Assembly (NCBI GenBank): GCA_043822385.1
Contig: JBDRBT010000014.1
Coordinates: 1 to 64,000 of the forward strand
Origin: JABWCK01 sp043822385
GTDB taxonomy: Archaea > Micrarchaeota > Micrarchaeia > Norongarragalinales > Norongarragalinaceae
Length of the DNA: 64,000 bases
Reading direction: 5' to 3'
In this document: positions 50,921 through 59,101 of the stretch, piece after piece
Layout: each line of letters begins with the position of its first letter
How positions within the stretch are numbered: the stretch's first letter is position 1
Notes under the pieces: generated by a model
Databases searched by the model: none
What the model saw: only the letters and a program-made list of their open reading frames with translations
What the model was told of the DNA's origin: nothing
Position numbers and translations under genes: made by a program

Positions 50921-51649
50921 CTATTTCAAAGCATGCTTGACGGTATCAACAAAATGCTTGCTTTTAATCCACAAACCAATTTCTTCTTCTGGCGGTACAC
51001 TATTATTCAAGAACAATAATGCTTGGTCATCAGCTAAAACAAGGCGTGAAGGCAATTCCTTGACTTTCACATCGTGTTCTACATCTAGTTTTAATGGCGA
51101 AACTAAAGAAACATTAACTCCCCTTGAACGAGCTTTCTTCAAGTCCTTGGAATAAGCAGCTAATTTTCGTTTCAATCCTTCAGAATCGCTTGCTAAAATA
51201 ACGCTTTCTTTAGAACCAGTAATCATTGAACCGATTTTAGAGTAAATAGAATCCCTTCCCTTAAGCGTCCATACTACTTCTGGCGAAACAGGAGAATTAA
51301 GAGTAGATACTTTTAGTTTCTTTTGTAATTCCAAACCCACGTTTTCAACTAAAGCTAATTCTTCAATTAACTCGCCTTCTCTTTGTTTACTTATAGTCTT
51401 GATAGCTTCTTGCAAAGGCAAGGCGGCAAAACGAACTGGCCGGCCTTGTTGAATTGAAACAAACCCTTTTTCCTGCAATTTAGTTAATACGTCGTAAATT
51501 CTTGGCCTAGGTAAACTAGCTCGTTCTGATAATTCACCAGCAGTGTGAGTCCCAAAAGTAGCCAAAGCATGATAAGCTTTGGATTCATACTCATTCAATC
51601 CTAATTGTTTTAATTGATTCAACGTCTCAAAATCAGGCACGTCATTCAT
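50921..51649 (-). CDS. TrmB-family transcriptional regulator
   Basis: A 242-residue protein with an N-terminal winged helix (about 10-75: LNEYESKAYHALATFGTHTAGELSERASLPRPRIYDVLTKLQEKGFV), a helical linker to about 115 and a C-terminal ligand-binding-like domain (about 120-242) with GRDSIYSKIGSMI and KARSRGVNVSLVSPL. It is a different subfamily from the first TrmB gene in the window. ATG 51649 follows AAGGTG. It is divergent from a large surface-protein gene, and GTAACAA repeats lie between them, suggesting control of the surface genes. Confidence 0.82.
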   Translation of the reverse strand: MNDVPDFETLNQLKQLGLNEYESKAYHALATFGTHTAGELSERASLPRPRIYDVLTKLQEKGFVSIQQGRPVRFAALPLQEAIKTISKQREGELIEELALVENVGLELQKKLKVSTLNSPVSPEVVWTLKGRDSIYSKIGSMITGSKESVILASDSEGLKRKLAAYSKDLKKARSRGVNVSLVSPLKLDVEHDVKVKELPSRLVLADDQALLFLNNSVPPEEEIGLWIKSKHFVDTVKHALK

Positions 51650-51694
51650 TACTTAGAACACCTTAATAAAAACTTCATTTTTTGTCATTAACCC

Positions 51695-51734
51695 ATAGTA
51701 ACAATACTTTGTATTTACTATACAATAGTAACAA
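51695..51734. promoter_or_regulatory. Two direct ATAGTAACAA repeats 30 bp apart
   Basis: Copies at 51695-51704 and 51725-51734 are spaced by about three helical turns, on the same face of DNA. They include the GTAACAA half-site seen in the palindrome beside the first TrmB gene. They lie between the TrmB gene and its divergent surface-protein gene and could be operator sites for TrmB. Confidence 0.4.
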
Positions 51735-51754
51735 ACAAATACGTTTATATATGT

Positions 51755-51775
51755 TGTTATTCAGTAGTAATAACA
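51755..51775. promoter_or_regulatory. Inverted repeat TGTTATT-N7-AATAACA at the surface-gene start region
   Basis: Perfect 7-bp arms. A TATA-like TTTATATA sits at 51744-51751, so transcription would begin at about 51770-51775, within the repeat. A bound regulator would block initiation. The candidate ligand is the divergent TrmB protein. Confidence 0.45.
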
Positions 51776-51792
51776 GCTCTCATAGGAGCTGG

Positions 51793-53316
51793 GTGAAGAA
51801 TAATTTGAAAAAAATACTATTATTGCTCATAGCGTTACTTCCATTAGTAACCTCGTTGAGCGTGTACGCTTCAGATGACTCAATAACACTAAGTGGAACA
51901 GAAGCCAGCGTATTCGTGTGGATAGGCACTAAAGGATTTGATTCAGCTAGTTTTAGTGCAGAATTAGGGCCCTTAAACGGCTTTTTTGAAAATTCATTTA
52001 TTGACGCAAACCGGGAAAAAGGAACTTACTTGCACATTAGCGCGCCAGACTGCGCTAAAGGGAGTTACGACGTAATAGTAAAAAGCAGGGCTTGCGCCGG
52101 AACAACTTGCATTCAAGCAAGCAAAACAATTAGAGTAAGCGTTTACCCAAGGCGCGAGTGCATGTATACTTACGATTTAGGTAACGCGTTTGATTATTTT
52201 GATTACAACCCGTATTATGGAGACGGAGCAATAGTTTACAGTTCAATACGCAAGCACGAGTACTTTGATCCTACTAACTACCAAGTGAGAATAAACACTC
52301 CTTCAGACTGCATTGAATTAACTGCAGGAAGCAGGGCTTCAATAAAAGCCAGAGTTTACAATGAAGGAAGCGCTACTACTCTTAACTACCGCTTGCTGGG
52401 AAACCAACACGAATTAAACGCAATTACGTCTAAAGAGTACTCTAACTTAGGTAGAAACGAAGCAGAAACAATACTAATTGACGTGAATCCATCTAACGTT
52501 AGAGATGGAACTTACTCATTAACTCTTCAAGCAAGCACTAGCAACACAGTAATAGGTGATTCTTCAATATGCGTGAAAGTAAAAAACATTAGGGATGCGG
52601 AACTAGAAATGCCTAGTTTGCTTAAAGGAAACACTTGCGAGCCAATATTTTTCAGCGCTACAGTACAAAACAAGGGAAGCGGTTATGATTCTTTTGAAGT
52701 AATCACGCCAGATTTTGTTTCAGTAAACCCAAACGTGTTTTCACTAGGACCAAGCGAATTTGCAGACCTTGAATTAATGATTGACACGAGTGTTTTGCAA
52801 GAAGGAAAAAGTAGCTTGCCAATAACCTTAAGCGAAAAAACAGAAGGAAAAACAGCAACAGGCATAGCTACGCTAGAAATAACTAACTGCAATGAAAAAC
52901 AAGCAAGTCAAGCAAGCGTTTCAAACATTACAAACAACCTATTCAAGTACACGGTATTAATTGAAAACACGGGTTCAAGTGACTTAACTAACGTGAAAAT
53001 AAGAATTGAAGGCGTACCCGAATCCTGGAAACAAGAAAGTGATTCAATCACTATTCCAGCAGGCTCAAGCCAAAGCATTTCACTACTACTAACAAAAAAT
53101 AGTGACGAAAAAGCAGAACCAGTATTAATCGTGGAATCAAACGGAAAAATAATCGACACGATTCCAATGCAAACAATTGAAGCAAACGCAAGCGGTTTAA
53201 GCGGCTTCTTTACTGCCTTAAACCAAAACAGCGTGTTCATAGGCGGGCTAGTGCTAGTAGCAATAATCATAGTGCTTGCATTCTACGGTAGAAAAAGCAA
53301 AACAGAAAGCGAGTAA
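51793..53316 (+). CDS. Secreted surface protein with CARDB/NPCBM-like beta domains
   Basis: I start at GTG 51793, behind AGGAG and about 42 bp after the TATA box; earlier in-frame starts lie upstream of the promoter. The protein (507 residues) has a signal peptide (about 5-25: ILLLLIALLPLVTSLSVYA), then beta-sandwich repeats with a CSN-type sequence. The blocks at about 175-260 and 290-360 read like archaeal COG1361/CARDB domains (ELTAGSRASIKARVYNEGS; FFSATVQNKGSGYDSFEV; LENTGSSDLTNVKI). A C-terminal membrane helix (about 480-500) anchors it. It is followed by a second surface gene. Confidence 0.75.
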   Translation: MKNNLKKILLLLIALLPLVTSLSVYASDDSITLSGTEASVFVWIGTKGFDSASFSAELGPLNGFFENSFIDANREKGTYLHISAPDCAKGSYDVIVKSRACAGTTCIQASKTIRVSVYPRRECMYTYDLGNAFDYFDYNPYYGDGAIVYSSIRKHEYFDPTNYQVRINTPSDCIELTAGSRASIKARVYNEGSATTLNYRLLGNQHELNAITSKEYSNLGRNEAETILIDVNPSNVRDGTYSLTLQASTSNTVIGDSSICVKVKNIRDAELEMPSLLKGNTCEPIFFSATVQNKGSGYDSFEVITPDFVSVNPNVFSLGPSEFADLELMIDTSVLQEGKSSLPITLSEKTEGKTATGIATLEITNCNEKQASQASVSNITNNLFKYTVLIENTGSSDLTNVKIRIEGVPESWKQESDSITIPAGSSQSISLLLTKNSDEKAEPVLIVESNGKIIDTIPMQTIEANASGLSGFFTALNQNSVFIGGLVLVAIIIVLAFYGRKSKTESE

Positions 53317-53354
53317 CTCGTTTTTATTACTCTTTCTTCTTTTTTTAATAAGCA

Positions 53355-54116
53355 ATGCTATCCATAATTCAATTAACAGCAATCATTCTGCTCTTAGCAA
53401 GTAGCTTCTACTTCGTTTACTACGCAATAGACAAAAAAGAACGAAAAAAACACGCTAAAAGAATTTTTTTAAGCATAATCGGCTTTGCCCTAGGCTTACT
53501 GCTCTTGTTAAACTTGTTAAATCCTTTCTTGCTAATGCAAGATACTACCGCAGCACCTCAAGACTCGTCTTTAGTGAAATACCTCAAGCAAGCATACACT
53601 CAAAAAACCGAGCCCTTAATCTGCGAACAAAACGGTTTAGTTTACTGGCGCGAACTACGCGTATACGAAATAGATACAGCTGAAGGTCATAAAAAAATAA
53701 GCACTATAACCCTGAATATTAAAAACAACGGGAATAAAGCAGTAACTAACATTATTGTTAAAGAAAAATTACCGTCAGCAGTAGCAACCGTGCCTGAAGA
53801 ACTAATTGACTTTTCAATAAAACCCTTAAGATTCGAACAAGGCTCAGTAGTAGTAGACTGGCTATTTGAAAACATTGAGCCTGAAGAAACAAAAAGCGTT
53901 TCATACACTGTAGAAAAAGAACTAGACGAAGAAGTATTAAACGAGTACGAAGCACCTAAAGTAGTTTCACAACAACTAGGGGATGAAACGCACTATCCCG
54001 CTGAGGAAAGAGACGTTGCAGCACAAGCCGGTTCAGTAGATTACAGCTTACTCGGATTAGTGGCAGTAATAGTAGTGTTAGGCGGAGTAATAGCGATTCT
54101 AGCTAGAAGACAATAA
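53355..54116 (+). CDS. Membrane-anchored protein with a CARDB-like extracellular domain
   Basis: A 253-residue protein with two N-terminal hydrophobic segments (about 5-22 and 38-60), then a beta domain at about 115-215 (STITLNIKNNGNKAVTNIIVKEKLPSA...SVVVDWLFENIEPEETKSVSYTVEKEL, a COG1361/DUF11-like pattern) and a C-terminal membrane helix (about 230-248). It follows the previous surface gene by 38 bp and is probably in the same transcript. Function unknown, likely envelope-related. Confidence 0.7.
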   Translation: MLSIIQLTAIILLLASSFYFVYYAIDKKERKKHAKRIFLSIIGFALGLLLLLNLLNPFLLMQDTTAAPQDSSLVKYLKQAYTQKTEPLICEQNGLVYWRELRVYEIDTAEGHKKISTITLNIKNNGNKAVTNIIVKEKLPSAVATVPEELIDFSIKPLRFEQGSVVVDWLFENIEPEETKSVSYTVEKELDEEVLNEYEAPKVVSQQLGDETHYPAEERDVAAQAGSVDYSLLGLVAVIVVLGGVIAILARRQ

Positions 54117-54818
54117 CTCTAAATCCCTTAAATTCAAGTTGCGCACTCGCTTGTTTTCAATCAATCCAGCTAAAGCATCAGCCTTGCTCTTAGAAAAGCC
54201 AGAATTAATCAAAGCCTTGCGTGCATTCTGATTTTTATGCGAAAACAACGCTCTAACTAAATCTTCATCAAGCTTAACTGGCTTGGTTTTCTTAGTAATT
54301 AAAACAACTATAGAATCAACTTTAGGAACAGGATCAAACGAATACCTACTCACGTCAAACAACTTTTTTACGTCAGCTTTAGCTTGAGTAGTAACCGAAA
54401 GCCGCCCGTAATCTCTAGACCCGGGTTCTGCAATCAAGCGTTCAGCAAACTCCTTCTGCAGCATTAACACTGCTTTCTTGAAATTACTGTCAAGCAACTT
54501 AAATAATAATTCAGAAGACAAGTGATAAGGAATATTACCAAAAACTAATTCAAAATCAAAACTAGATTTACGCGCATCAACAAAATTAACTTCAACATTA
54601 GTCAAACCCGTTAAATTCTCGTTAATTTTAGGCCTTAATTTAGAATCTATTTCCAAAGAAATTACTCTAGCTGCACGCAAACCTAAAGCACGCGTAAGCA
54701 AGCCCTCACCAGCACCAATTTCAAGCACTACTTTATTCTTTAAAGGCACTGCGCCAGCAATATCGCTAATAATGCTCCGGTCGCATAAAAAAACTTGGCT
54801 TAATTTTTTACTGCGCAT
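54099..54818 (-). CDS. ksgA: rRNA adenine dimethyltransferase RsmA/KsgA
   Basis: A 239-residue enzyme that dimethylates two adenines in the 3'-terminal helix of 16S rRNA. The SAM motif is VVLEIGAGEGLLTRAL (about 30-45), the acidic end is VISLEIDSKL (about 52-61), and the catalytic NxPY is NIPYHLSS (about 97-104). The C-terminal helical domain is shorter than in bacteria. It ends the classical archaeal series eL21-rpoF-DUF655-ksgA, with 2 bp between DUF655 and ksgA. Confidence 0.95.
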   Translation of the reverse strand: MRSKKLSQVFLCDRSIISDIAGAVPLKNKVVLEIGAGEGLLTRALGLRAARVISLEIDSKLRPKINENLTGLTNVEVNFVDARKSSFDFELVFGNIPYHLSSELLFKLLDSNFKKAVLMLQKEFAERLIAEPGSRDYGRLSVTTQAKADVKKLFDVSRYSFDPVPKVDSIVVLITKKTKPVKLDEDLVRALFSHKNQNARKALINSGFSKSKADALAGLIENKRVRNLNLRDLELLSSS

Positions 54819-54820
54819 AA

Positions 54821-55378
54821 TTAGTACTGCTCTCTCCTAGGAGGCTTCACAAACAAGTAATACTTTTCAATTCCTTTGAGTTCAGCGAGTATTCGTTGAA
54901 TAAACAATTCTTGAACACTAACTAAATGCGGAATCCTCTTCTGCACGTCAGCAAAACTCTCGAAAGGCGTTTTCTCTCGTTCAGAAAGCAAAGCACTCAA
55001 ATGTTTCTTTCCAACTGAAGGTAATTGTTCTAAAGTATGAGACCGAACACTAATCGATCCAGCCTTATTCAAGAAAGCAACTAACTCTTTCTCGCGAGAA
55101 ACAACAATAAGCCTAATTGCTTGCTCTAACTCTTGTTGAGCACGAACAGTTAATTGATCAAAAGAAATTCTTTGCTTAATGTGATCAACCTTGTCTCGTT
55201 CTTCAGCGCCAATATATACTTTTTCAAACAAGTCGAACTTTACATCCGGCTTTACAACTACTTCCAATAAAGTAAATTGCACGTCGCCCACTACTTGCGC
55301 TAGAGACTCTTTAACCGCCTCGCCAGACTTTCCATGCGGCAAGTGGTCCAACAATAAGGCAAAATCTTCTCTATTCAC
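54821..55378 (-). CDS. DUF655 RNA-associated protein
   Basis: A 185-residue archaeal protein of unknown function. A beta domain (about 1-110) includes DLFEKVYIGAEERDKVDHIKQRI, and a helix-hairpin-helix follows (about 117-160, LEQLPSVGKKHLSALL). The gene lies between rpoF and ksgA in almost all archaea, which suggests an RNA-related role. Spacing is 8 bp after rpoF. Confidence 0.9.
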   Translation of the reverse strand: MNREDFALLLDHLPHGKSGEAVKESLAQVVGDVQFTLLEVVVKPDVKFDLFEKVYIGAEERDKVDHIKQRISFDQLTVRAQQELEQAIRLIVVSREKELVAFLNKAGSISVRSHTLEQLPSVGKKHLSALLSEREKTPFESFADVQKRIPHLVSVQELFIQRILAELKGIEKYYLFVKPPRREQY

Positions 55379-55386
55379 GAATTAAA

Positions 55387-55713
55387 TCACTTCTCGTGTT
55401 CTTTTAAAATACTCATCGTCTTCTTAACGTCTTCATCAGTTAATTCAACGGAATAACTAGCTAAAAATAAACGCAAGTCATCTTCTTTAGTAGGCAAGAC
55501 GTTAACTAATTGTACTACAACGCGGTCTTCAAACAAACTCAAGCCAGAAAGCGCTTTTTGTAAAGCATTAGCTTCCTTTAGCGATAAAGAAACGTTTTTC
55601 TCTAAGTATTCGAAAGTCAATTGTTGTTCGTAACCCAACTCTCCTTCCTTCTTTCGCTTCTTCAACAAATCAAGCGCTTCCGCGTTAGTAATTGGTTTTT
55701 CAGTCAATAACAT
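55387..55713 (-). CDS. rpoF: RNA polymerase subunit RpoF (Rpb4)
   Basis: The start is ATG 55713 (108 residues), one base past the eL21 stop. Rpo4/F forms the stalk of the archaeal RNA polymerase with RpoE. The helices ITNAEALDLLKKRKKEGELGYEQQLTFEYLEKNVSL and the C-terminal half LYSVELTDEDVKKTMSILKEHEK-like region (LASYSVELTDEDVKKTMSIL) match the family. The eL21-rpoF order supports it. Confidence 0.9.
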   Translation of the reverse strand: MLLTEKPITNAEALDLLKKRKKEGELGYEQQLTFEYLEKNVSLSLKEANALQKALSGLSLFEDRVVVQLVNVLPTKEDDLRLFLASYSVELTDEDVKKTMSILKEHEK

Positions 55714-55714
55714 T

Positions 55715-55990
55715 TCAAAACCTCTCAACGTGAACACTGGAAACAATTATAGTTTTAGGTTTCCTGCCGTCCATTACTTTCAAAACCAAAGCCCTGCCTT
55801 GCTTGCCTTCAACAACGCCAATCCGATGGTTAAACCTAAGCGCTTCTAGCCTGCCGCGCAAAAATCTCTGGTTAACATTAATTCTTACGTTCTCTCCCGG
55901 CTTGAAAACCGAAAGAATTCTTGAAACGGTAGTATTCCTAGCAGTCAAATTTCGACTGTGTTTGGAAAAACCACCATGAGACCTCTTCAC
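55715..55990 (-). CDS. rpl21e: 50S ribosomal protein eL21
   Basis: A 91-residue protein with the start MKRSHGGFSKHSRNLTAR and the core FKPGENVRINVNQRFLRGRLEALRFNHRIGVVEGKQGRALVLKVMDGRKPKTIIVSSVHVERF, typical for eL21. It is the first gene of the rpl21e-rpoF-DUF655-ksgA operon and is divergent from the TBP gene across 145 bp of AT-rich DNA. Confidence 0.95.
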   Translation of the reverse strand: MKRSHGGFSKHSRNLTARNTTVSRILSVFKPGENVRINVNQRFLRGRLEALRFNHRIGVVEGKQGRALVLKVMDGRKPKTIIVSSVHVERF

Positions 55991-56135
55991 AAATAACCAC
56001 CTTGAAAAGCAATAAAAACAGGCTACCTCGGAAAGTATTTTGCCTTAGTTAGAATATAAATCTTTTTAAACAGGCAAAACAAAACATTTAAATATATAAA
56101 ATTTAGAAAGCGGTTTAAAAACGGGTGAAAAAGAC

Positions 56136-56459
56136 ATGGTCAAGGTAAAGTCTAAGAAAAAAACTTACAACAAAAGAATTGACACTAGTTTTAAAGTAGA
56201 AAACATAGTTGCTTCAGCTAACTTAAAAGTTGAATTAGATTTATTCAACATTGCTATGGAAATAGACAACGTTGAATACGAGCCAGAACAATTCCCGGGC
56301 GCAATAATGCGTTTGAAAGACATTGGCACAACCTTGTTGTTATTCAAGAACGGGAAAGTAATTTGCTCGGGCGCTAAGAGCGAAGCTCAAATCGGCAGGT
56401 CAATCAAGAGAGCAGTTGAATTACTAAGAGGCTTCATGAAAGACCCAGCGGTAGTTTAA
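56136..56459 (+). CDS. tbp: Single-repeat TATA-binding protein
   Basis: A 107-residue protein with one TBP repeat. VENIVASANLKVELDLFNIA (21-40), YEPEQFPGAIMRLKD (48-62), LLLFKNGKVICSGAK (67-81) and a closing helix (85-100) match the TBP pattern, including the two Phe that wedge DNA (Phe53 in QFPG, Phe70 in LLLF). Normal TBP is about 180 residues with two such repeats forming a pseudo-dimer. Here the stop comes right after one repeat and the 5S rRNA gene follows, so no lost half is nearby. A homodimer would restore the saddle. The N-terminal 18 residues are basic. Confidence 0.9.
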   Translation: MVKVKSKKKTYNKRIDTSFKVENIVASANLKVELDLFNIAMEIDNVEYEPEQFPGAIMRLKDIGTTLLLFKNGKVICSGAKSEAQIGRSIKRAVELLRGFMKDPAVV

Positions 56460-56469
56460 AAACGCTAGG

Positions 56470-56478
56470 TTTTTAAAC
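56470..56478 (+). promoter_or_regulatory. TATA-like element of the 5S rRNA gene
   Basis: TTTTTAAAC lies 32 to 24 bp before the 5S 5' end and just after the TBP stop, so the 5S has its own promoter in the short gap. Confidence 0.5.
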
Positions 56479-56501
56479 TCGGTTCGGCACGATAATTACG
56501 T

Positions 56502-56610
56502 TAGCGGCCATAGGAGAGGTGGCACACCCGTTCTCATTCCGAACACGGAAGTTAAGACCTCTTACGACGTTGCCAGTACTGTCTTTCGACGGGAACGCGC
56601 GTTGCTGCTA
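56502..56610 (+). rRNA. 5S ribosomal RNA (compact, unlinked)
   Basis: Terminal stem 56502-56508 (TAGCGGC) pairs with 56604-56610 (GCTGCTA). The conserved core CCATAGGAGAGG, CCCGTTCTCATTCCGAACACGGAAG and the loop E region with CAGTACTG are visible. The helix II pair AGAGGT/ACCTCT closes the central arm. At about 109 nt it is shorter than the usual near-120-nt 5S, mainly in the helix IV region, though the ends may extend a few bases. No 16S or 23S gene is adjacent. It follows the TBP gene by 42 bp. Confidence 0.88.
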
Positions 56611-56651
56611 CATCTTTCTCATTATTAAAGTTTTTAAGCACTCTAGCGCTA

Positions 56652-56954
56652 ATGCTTGCGATGGATTTAAACACCCTAGTCTTCCTGTTATTCACGCCAG
56701 TCAGCGCAGTAAATGCTTTCGCTATTTTTTACTCAAACCACAAAAACAAGAAAACCGGAATTTACTTGAAGCAATTGAAAGACCGGTTGAATGAAATAAG
56801 CGAAGGAATTAAAGACACTCAAAACAAAATTACGGAAGTAAAAAAAAGCCACGTTAAACAAGCTAATATTAGCGAGCTAGAAAAAAAATTAAACGAAGCT
56901 ACTGCAGAATTGCTTTACTCTAAAAAGAAAATGAGGTCGAAACAAATTGTCTGA
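56652..56954 (+). CDS. Membrane-anchored coiled-coil protein A
   Basis: A 100-residue protein: a hydrophobic N-terminal segment (about 7-25), then a charged coiled-coil-type stretch (about 35-95: LKQLKDRLNEISEGIKDTQNKITEVKK). A second ATG at 56661 could be the start. It overlaps the next gene by 8 bp and shares its layout of a membrane anchor plus a coiled coil. Function unknown. Confidence 0.55.
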   Translation: MLAMDLNTLVFLLFTPVSAVNAFAIFYSNHKNKKTGIYLKQLKDRLNEISEGIKDTQNKITEVKKSHVKQANISELEKKLNEATAELLYSKKKMRSKQIV

Positions 56955-57219
56955 CTTTCTCACTCCAGAAGCAACCGCATTAATAGGCGTTGCAGCAGTT
57001 TTAACAGTAATCACTCTAATTACCGTAAGAAACGCTAATACTGAAACTAACTTAATTCGACGCAAGTTGCGGAACCAAATAAGCGACTTGGAACAAGAAA
57101 TCGTAGTTGTTCAAAGCGACATACTTAAAATAAAAAAAGAAACAGAAAAGAAAATAGACGCGGAATACATGAACAGGCGGGTTGAAGGCTTAATCAACTT
57201 GATTAAAGGCAAGCACTAA
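56947..57219 (+). CDS. Membrane-anchored coiled-coil protein B
   Basis: A 90-residue protein starting at TTG 56947, which overlaps the previous stop. A hydrophobic segment at about 11-27 (LIGVAAVLTVITLITV) is followed by a coiled-coil-like region (about 35-88). The coupling and shared design suggest that A and B form a heteromer. Function unknown. It is convergent with trm5. Confidence 0.55.
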   Translation: MSDFLTPEATALIGVAAVLTVITLITVRNANTETNLIRRKLRNQISDLEQEIVVVQSDILKIKKETEKKIDAEYMNRRVEGLINLIKGKH

Positions 57220-58253
57220 AACACTTTAAAATCAATCACTACCTGGCTTTGTTTCGGCGAATACGGCCTAACAATCCGCTTATTCAAAACCCGGTACTTG
57301 CGCTTCCTCTTCTTGCACGCAGTTCTAACAAAAACCAGCGCTTCATTAAAAGGCTTTTTCTTGTTTTCTTCAATGGAATTAAAACAATAAAAGTGAATAA
57401 CGCAATTCTTTTTCGCAGCAATTAACGCAGAATCTAAAAAATCAAAGCCAGTATGCGGTAAAGGCATTACTATCCGGTCAGCCAAATTCTTGAGTTTTGG
57501 AACAATTTTATTCACGTCACCCTGAACTACCTTAATTGCATGCTCTGCTTTATTCAAAACAACATTTTCTCGCATTAAAGATACCGCAATTGGATTCAAT
57601 TCAACAGCAATTATCTCTACATTCTTTTGCTTCTTGAAAAAAACTAAAGGAAACGGGCCAACACCAGCAAATAACGCTAGAATTTTTTCTCCCGGCCTTA
57701 TTTTCTTTGCTATGCGCATTCTCTCGAAAGCCAAGCGCACAGAAAAATAAACCTTACTCAAATCAACACGCATTACTGCGCCAGCTTCCTTGTACAACGC
57801 GAGAGTAGTTTTTTCTCCAGCTAGCCACTCTAAATCACGAACTCTGTATTCGCCAAGCATTGCAGATTTTTTCATTAACACCGTTTTAACGTGCTTGTTT
57901 GCTTCCAGAATTTTTTTTGCAATTAACTTCTTTTTTTTCAGTAAAGAATCGTGAACTTCAATAATGCAAATACTCCCGATTACGTCAAAAGATTTTACTA
58001 AATCGCTTAATTCAGTCTTGCTTAAAACACTTGAAAGTAATTCTTTTAATTCCCCAGAACGCTGAACTTCTTTGAATTTTCGTTGAGTAAAAACACTCTT
58101 GAAAGGTAAAGAAATTTTTCTAGTCACTGGAAAAAAAACAAAGCCGTTTTCATTGAACGCCGGAACTCCTGTGACCAAAGCGTTTTTTTCTTTAAGCAAA
58201 AACTTCGCTTTTTCAGCATTTTTTGGTTCTACCTTAACAGCTTTCATTTTCAC
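57216..58253 (-). CDS. trm5: tRNA (guanine37-N1)-methyltransferase Trm5
   Basis: A 345-residue enzyme that methylates G37 next to the anticodon using SAM. A flexible N-terminal domain (about 1-95) precedes the IGSICIIEVHD segment (about 92-102) and YRVRDLEWLAG. The SAM core includes GEKILALFAGVGPFPLVFF (about 190-208), the acidic VIEIIAVELNPIAVSLM region, and MPLPHTGFDFLDSAL (about 268-282) in place of NPPY. It matches archaeal Trm5 in length and order. Confidence 0.92.
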   Translation of the reverse strand: MKMKAVKVEPKNAEKAKFLLKEKNALVTGVPAFNENGFVFFPVTRKISLPFKSVFTQRKFKEVQRSGELKELLSSVLSKTELSDLVKSFDVIGSICIIEVHDSLLKKKKLIAKKILEANKHVKTVLMKKSAMLGEYRVRDLEWLAGEKTTLALYKEAGAVMRVDLSKVYFSVRLAFERMRIAKKIRPGEKILALFAGVGPFPLVFFKKQKNVEIIAVELNPIAVSLMRENVVLNKAEHAIKVVQGDVNKIVPKLKNLADRIVMPLPHTGFDFLDSALIAAKKNCVIHFYCFNSIEENKKKPFNEALVFVRTACKKRKRKYRVLNKRIVRPYSPKQSQVVIDFKVF

Positions 58254-58275
58254 AACCTATAAGAATAATTAACTA

Positions 58276-59100
58276 ATGAGAAATAAAACAATGGACTTTA
58301 TACAAGAATTTTTATTAAACCCCCTGCAGCAACCCAATGACTACGCGCCTTACAATTTGGTTAACACACTGGTTTTCGCTGCAATAGCGTTAGCCGCAGC
58401 CTGGATTTTGTATAAACTCCTGCCTAAACTAGGAATCAAATACGATGAAGAGTTTTTTTACAGCGTACTTCCGTTCGTTATCCTGGGTGCAATTTTACGC
58501 GTGGTAGTTGACGCTGAAATCCTGCCGCGTTCAATAAGCGTTTTCGGCATTGACTTGTTTATTTTAGTCACGCCGGGAATTTACATTTTCACGTTCGTTG
58601 TTTTAATGGCGTGCTTGCTAGTTTGCTTGAAAACCAAGAACCCAATGAAAAACTTCCGAAACGCAGGAATAATTCTTTCAGTAATAGCGTTCCTTCCCTT
58701 GCTTTCACTTTACTCTCAAATTCAACTAGACGTACTATTAATTCCAGTAATTGCGTTAGCCTTCCTCGCAGTATTTGACTTTGTTTGGAAGAAAACAACG
58801 AAAACAGAATTAACTAATATAGAAAAAACACTGTTTTTTGCTCAAGTGTTTGACGGCAGCGCTACTTTTTACGGCGTTGCCTTTAAAGGATATTTCGAGC
58901 AACACGTTGTTGGGGGCGCAATAATCAATTCAGGCTCGCCCCTAGCGTTCTTGTTAATTAAAGCCTTATTTGCGGTAGGAGTAATTTATTTCTTAAGGAA
59001 AGAAAACAAGCAAGACGCGGTATTCATTACCTTGCTCATAACAATAGTTGGTTTAGGACCAGGAACAAGAGACGTTTTGCGGACTTTATTCGGGGTTTAA
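58276..59100 (+). CDS. DUF63 archaeal membrane protein
   Basis: A 274-residue protein with about six to seven membrane segments (near 30-45, 60-75, 91-115, 130-165, 210-240 and 250-270). The sequence YDEEFFYSVLPFVILGAILRVVVDAEILPRS and LVTPGIYIFTFV is the DUF63 signature found only in archaea, with conserved Arg, Asp and Glu inside the membrane region. The role is unknown. A second ATG at 58291 is possible. It is divergent from trm5. Confidence 0.85.
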   Translation: MRNKTMDFIQEFLLNPLQQPNDYAPYNLVNTLVFAAIALAAAWILYKLLPKLGIKYDEEFFYSVLPFVILGAILRVVVDAEILPRSISVFGIDLFILVTPGIYIFTFVVLMACLLVCLKTKNPMKNFRNAGIILSVIAFLPLLSLYSQIQLDVLLIPVIALAFLAVFDFVWKKTTKTELTNIEKTLFFAQVFDGSATFYGVAFKGYFEQHVVGGAIINSGSPLAFLLIKALFAVGVIYFLRKENKQDAVFITLLITIVGLGPGTRDVLRTLFGV

Positions 59101-59101
59101 T

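Noticed and set aside
56519..56794. Open frame over the 5S rRNA
   Set aside because: It covers the 5S RNA itself and its downstream tail; the conserved RNA pairing explains the sequence.
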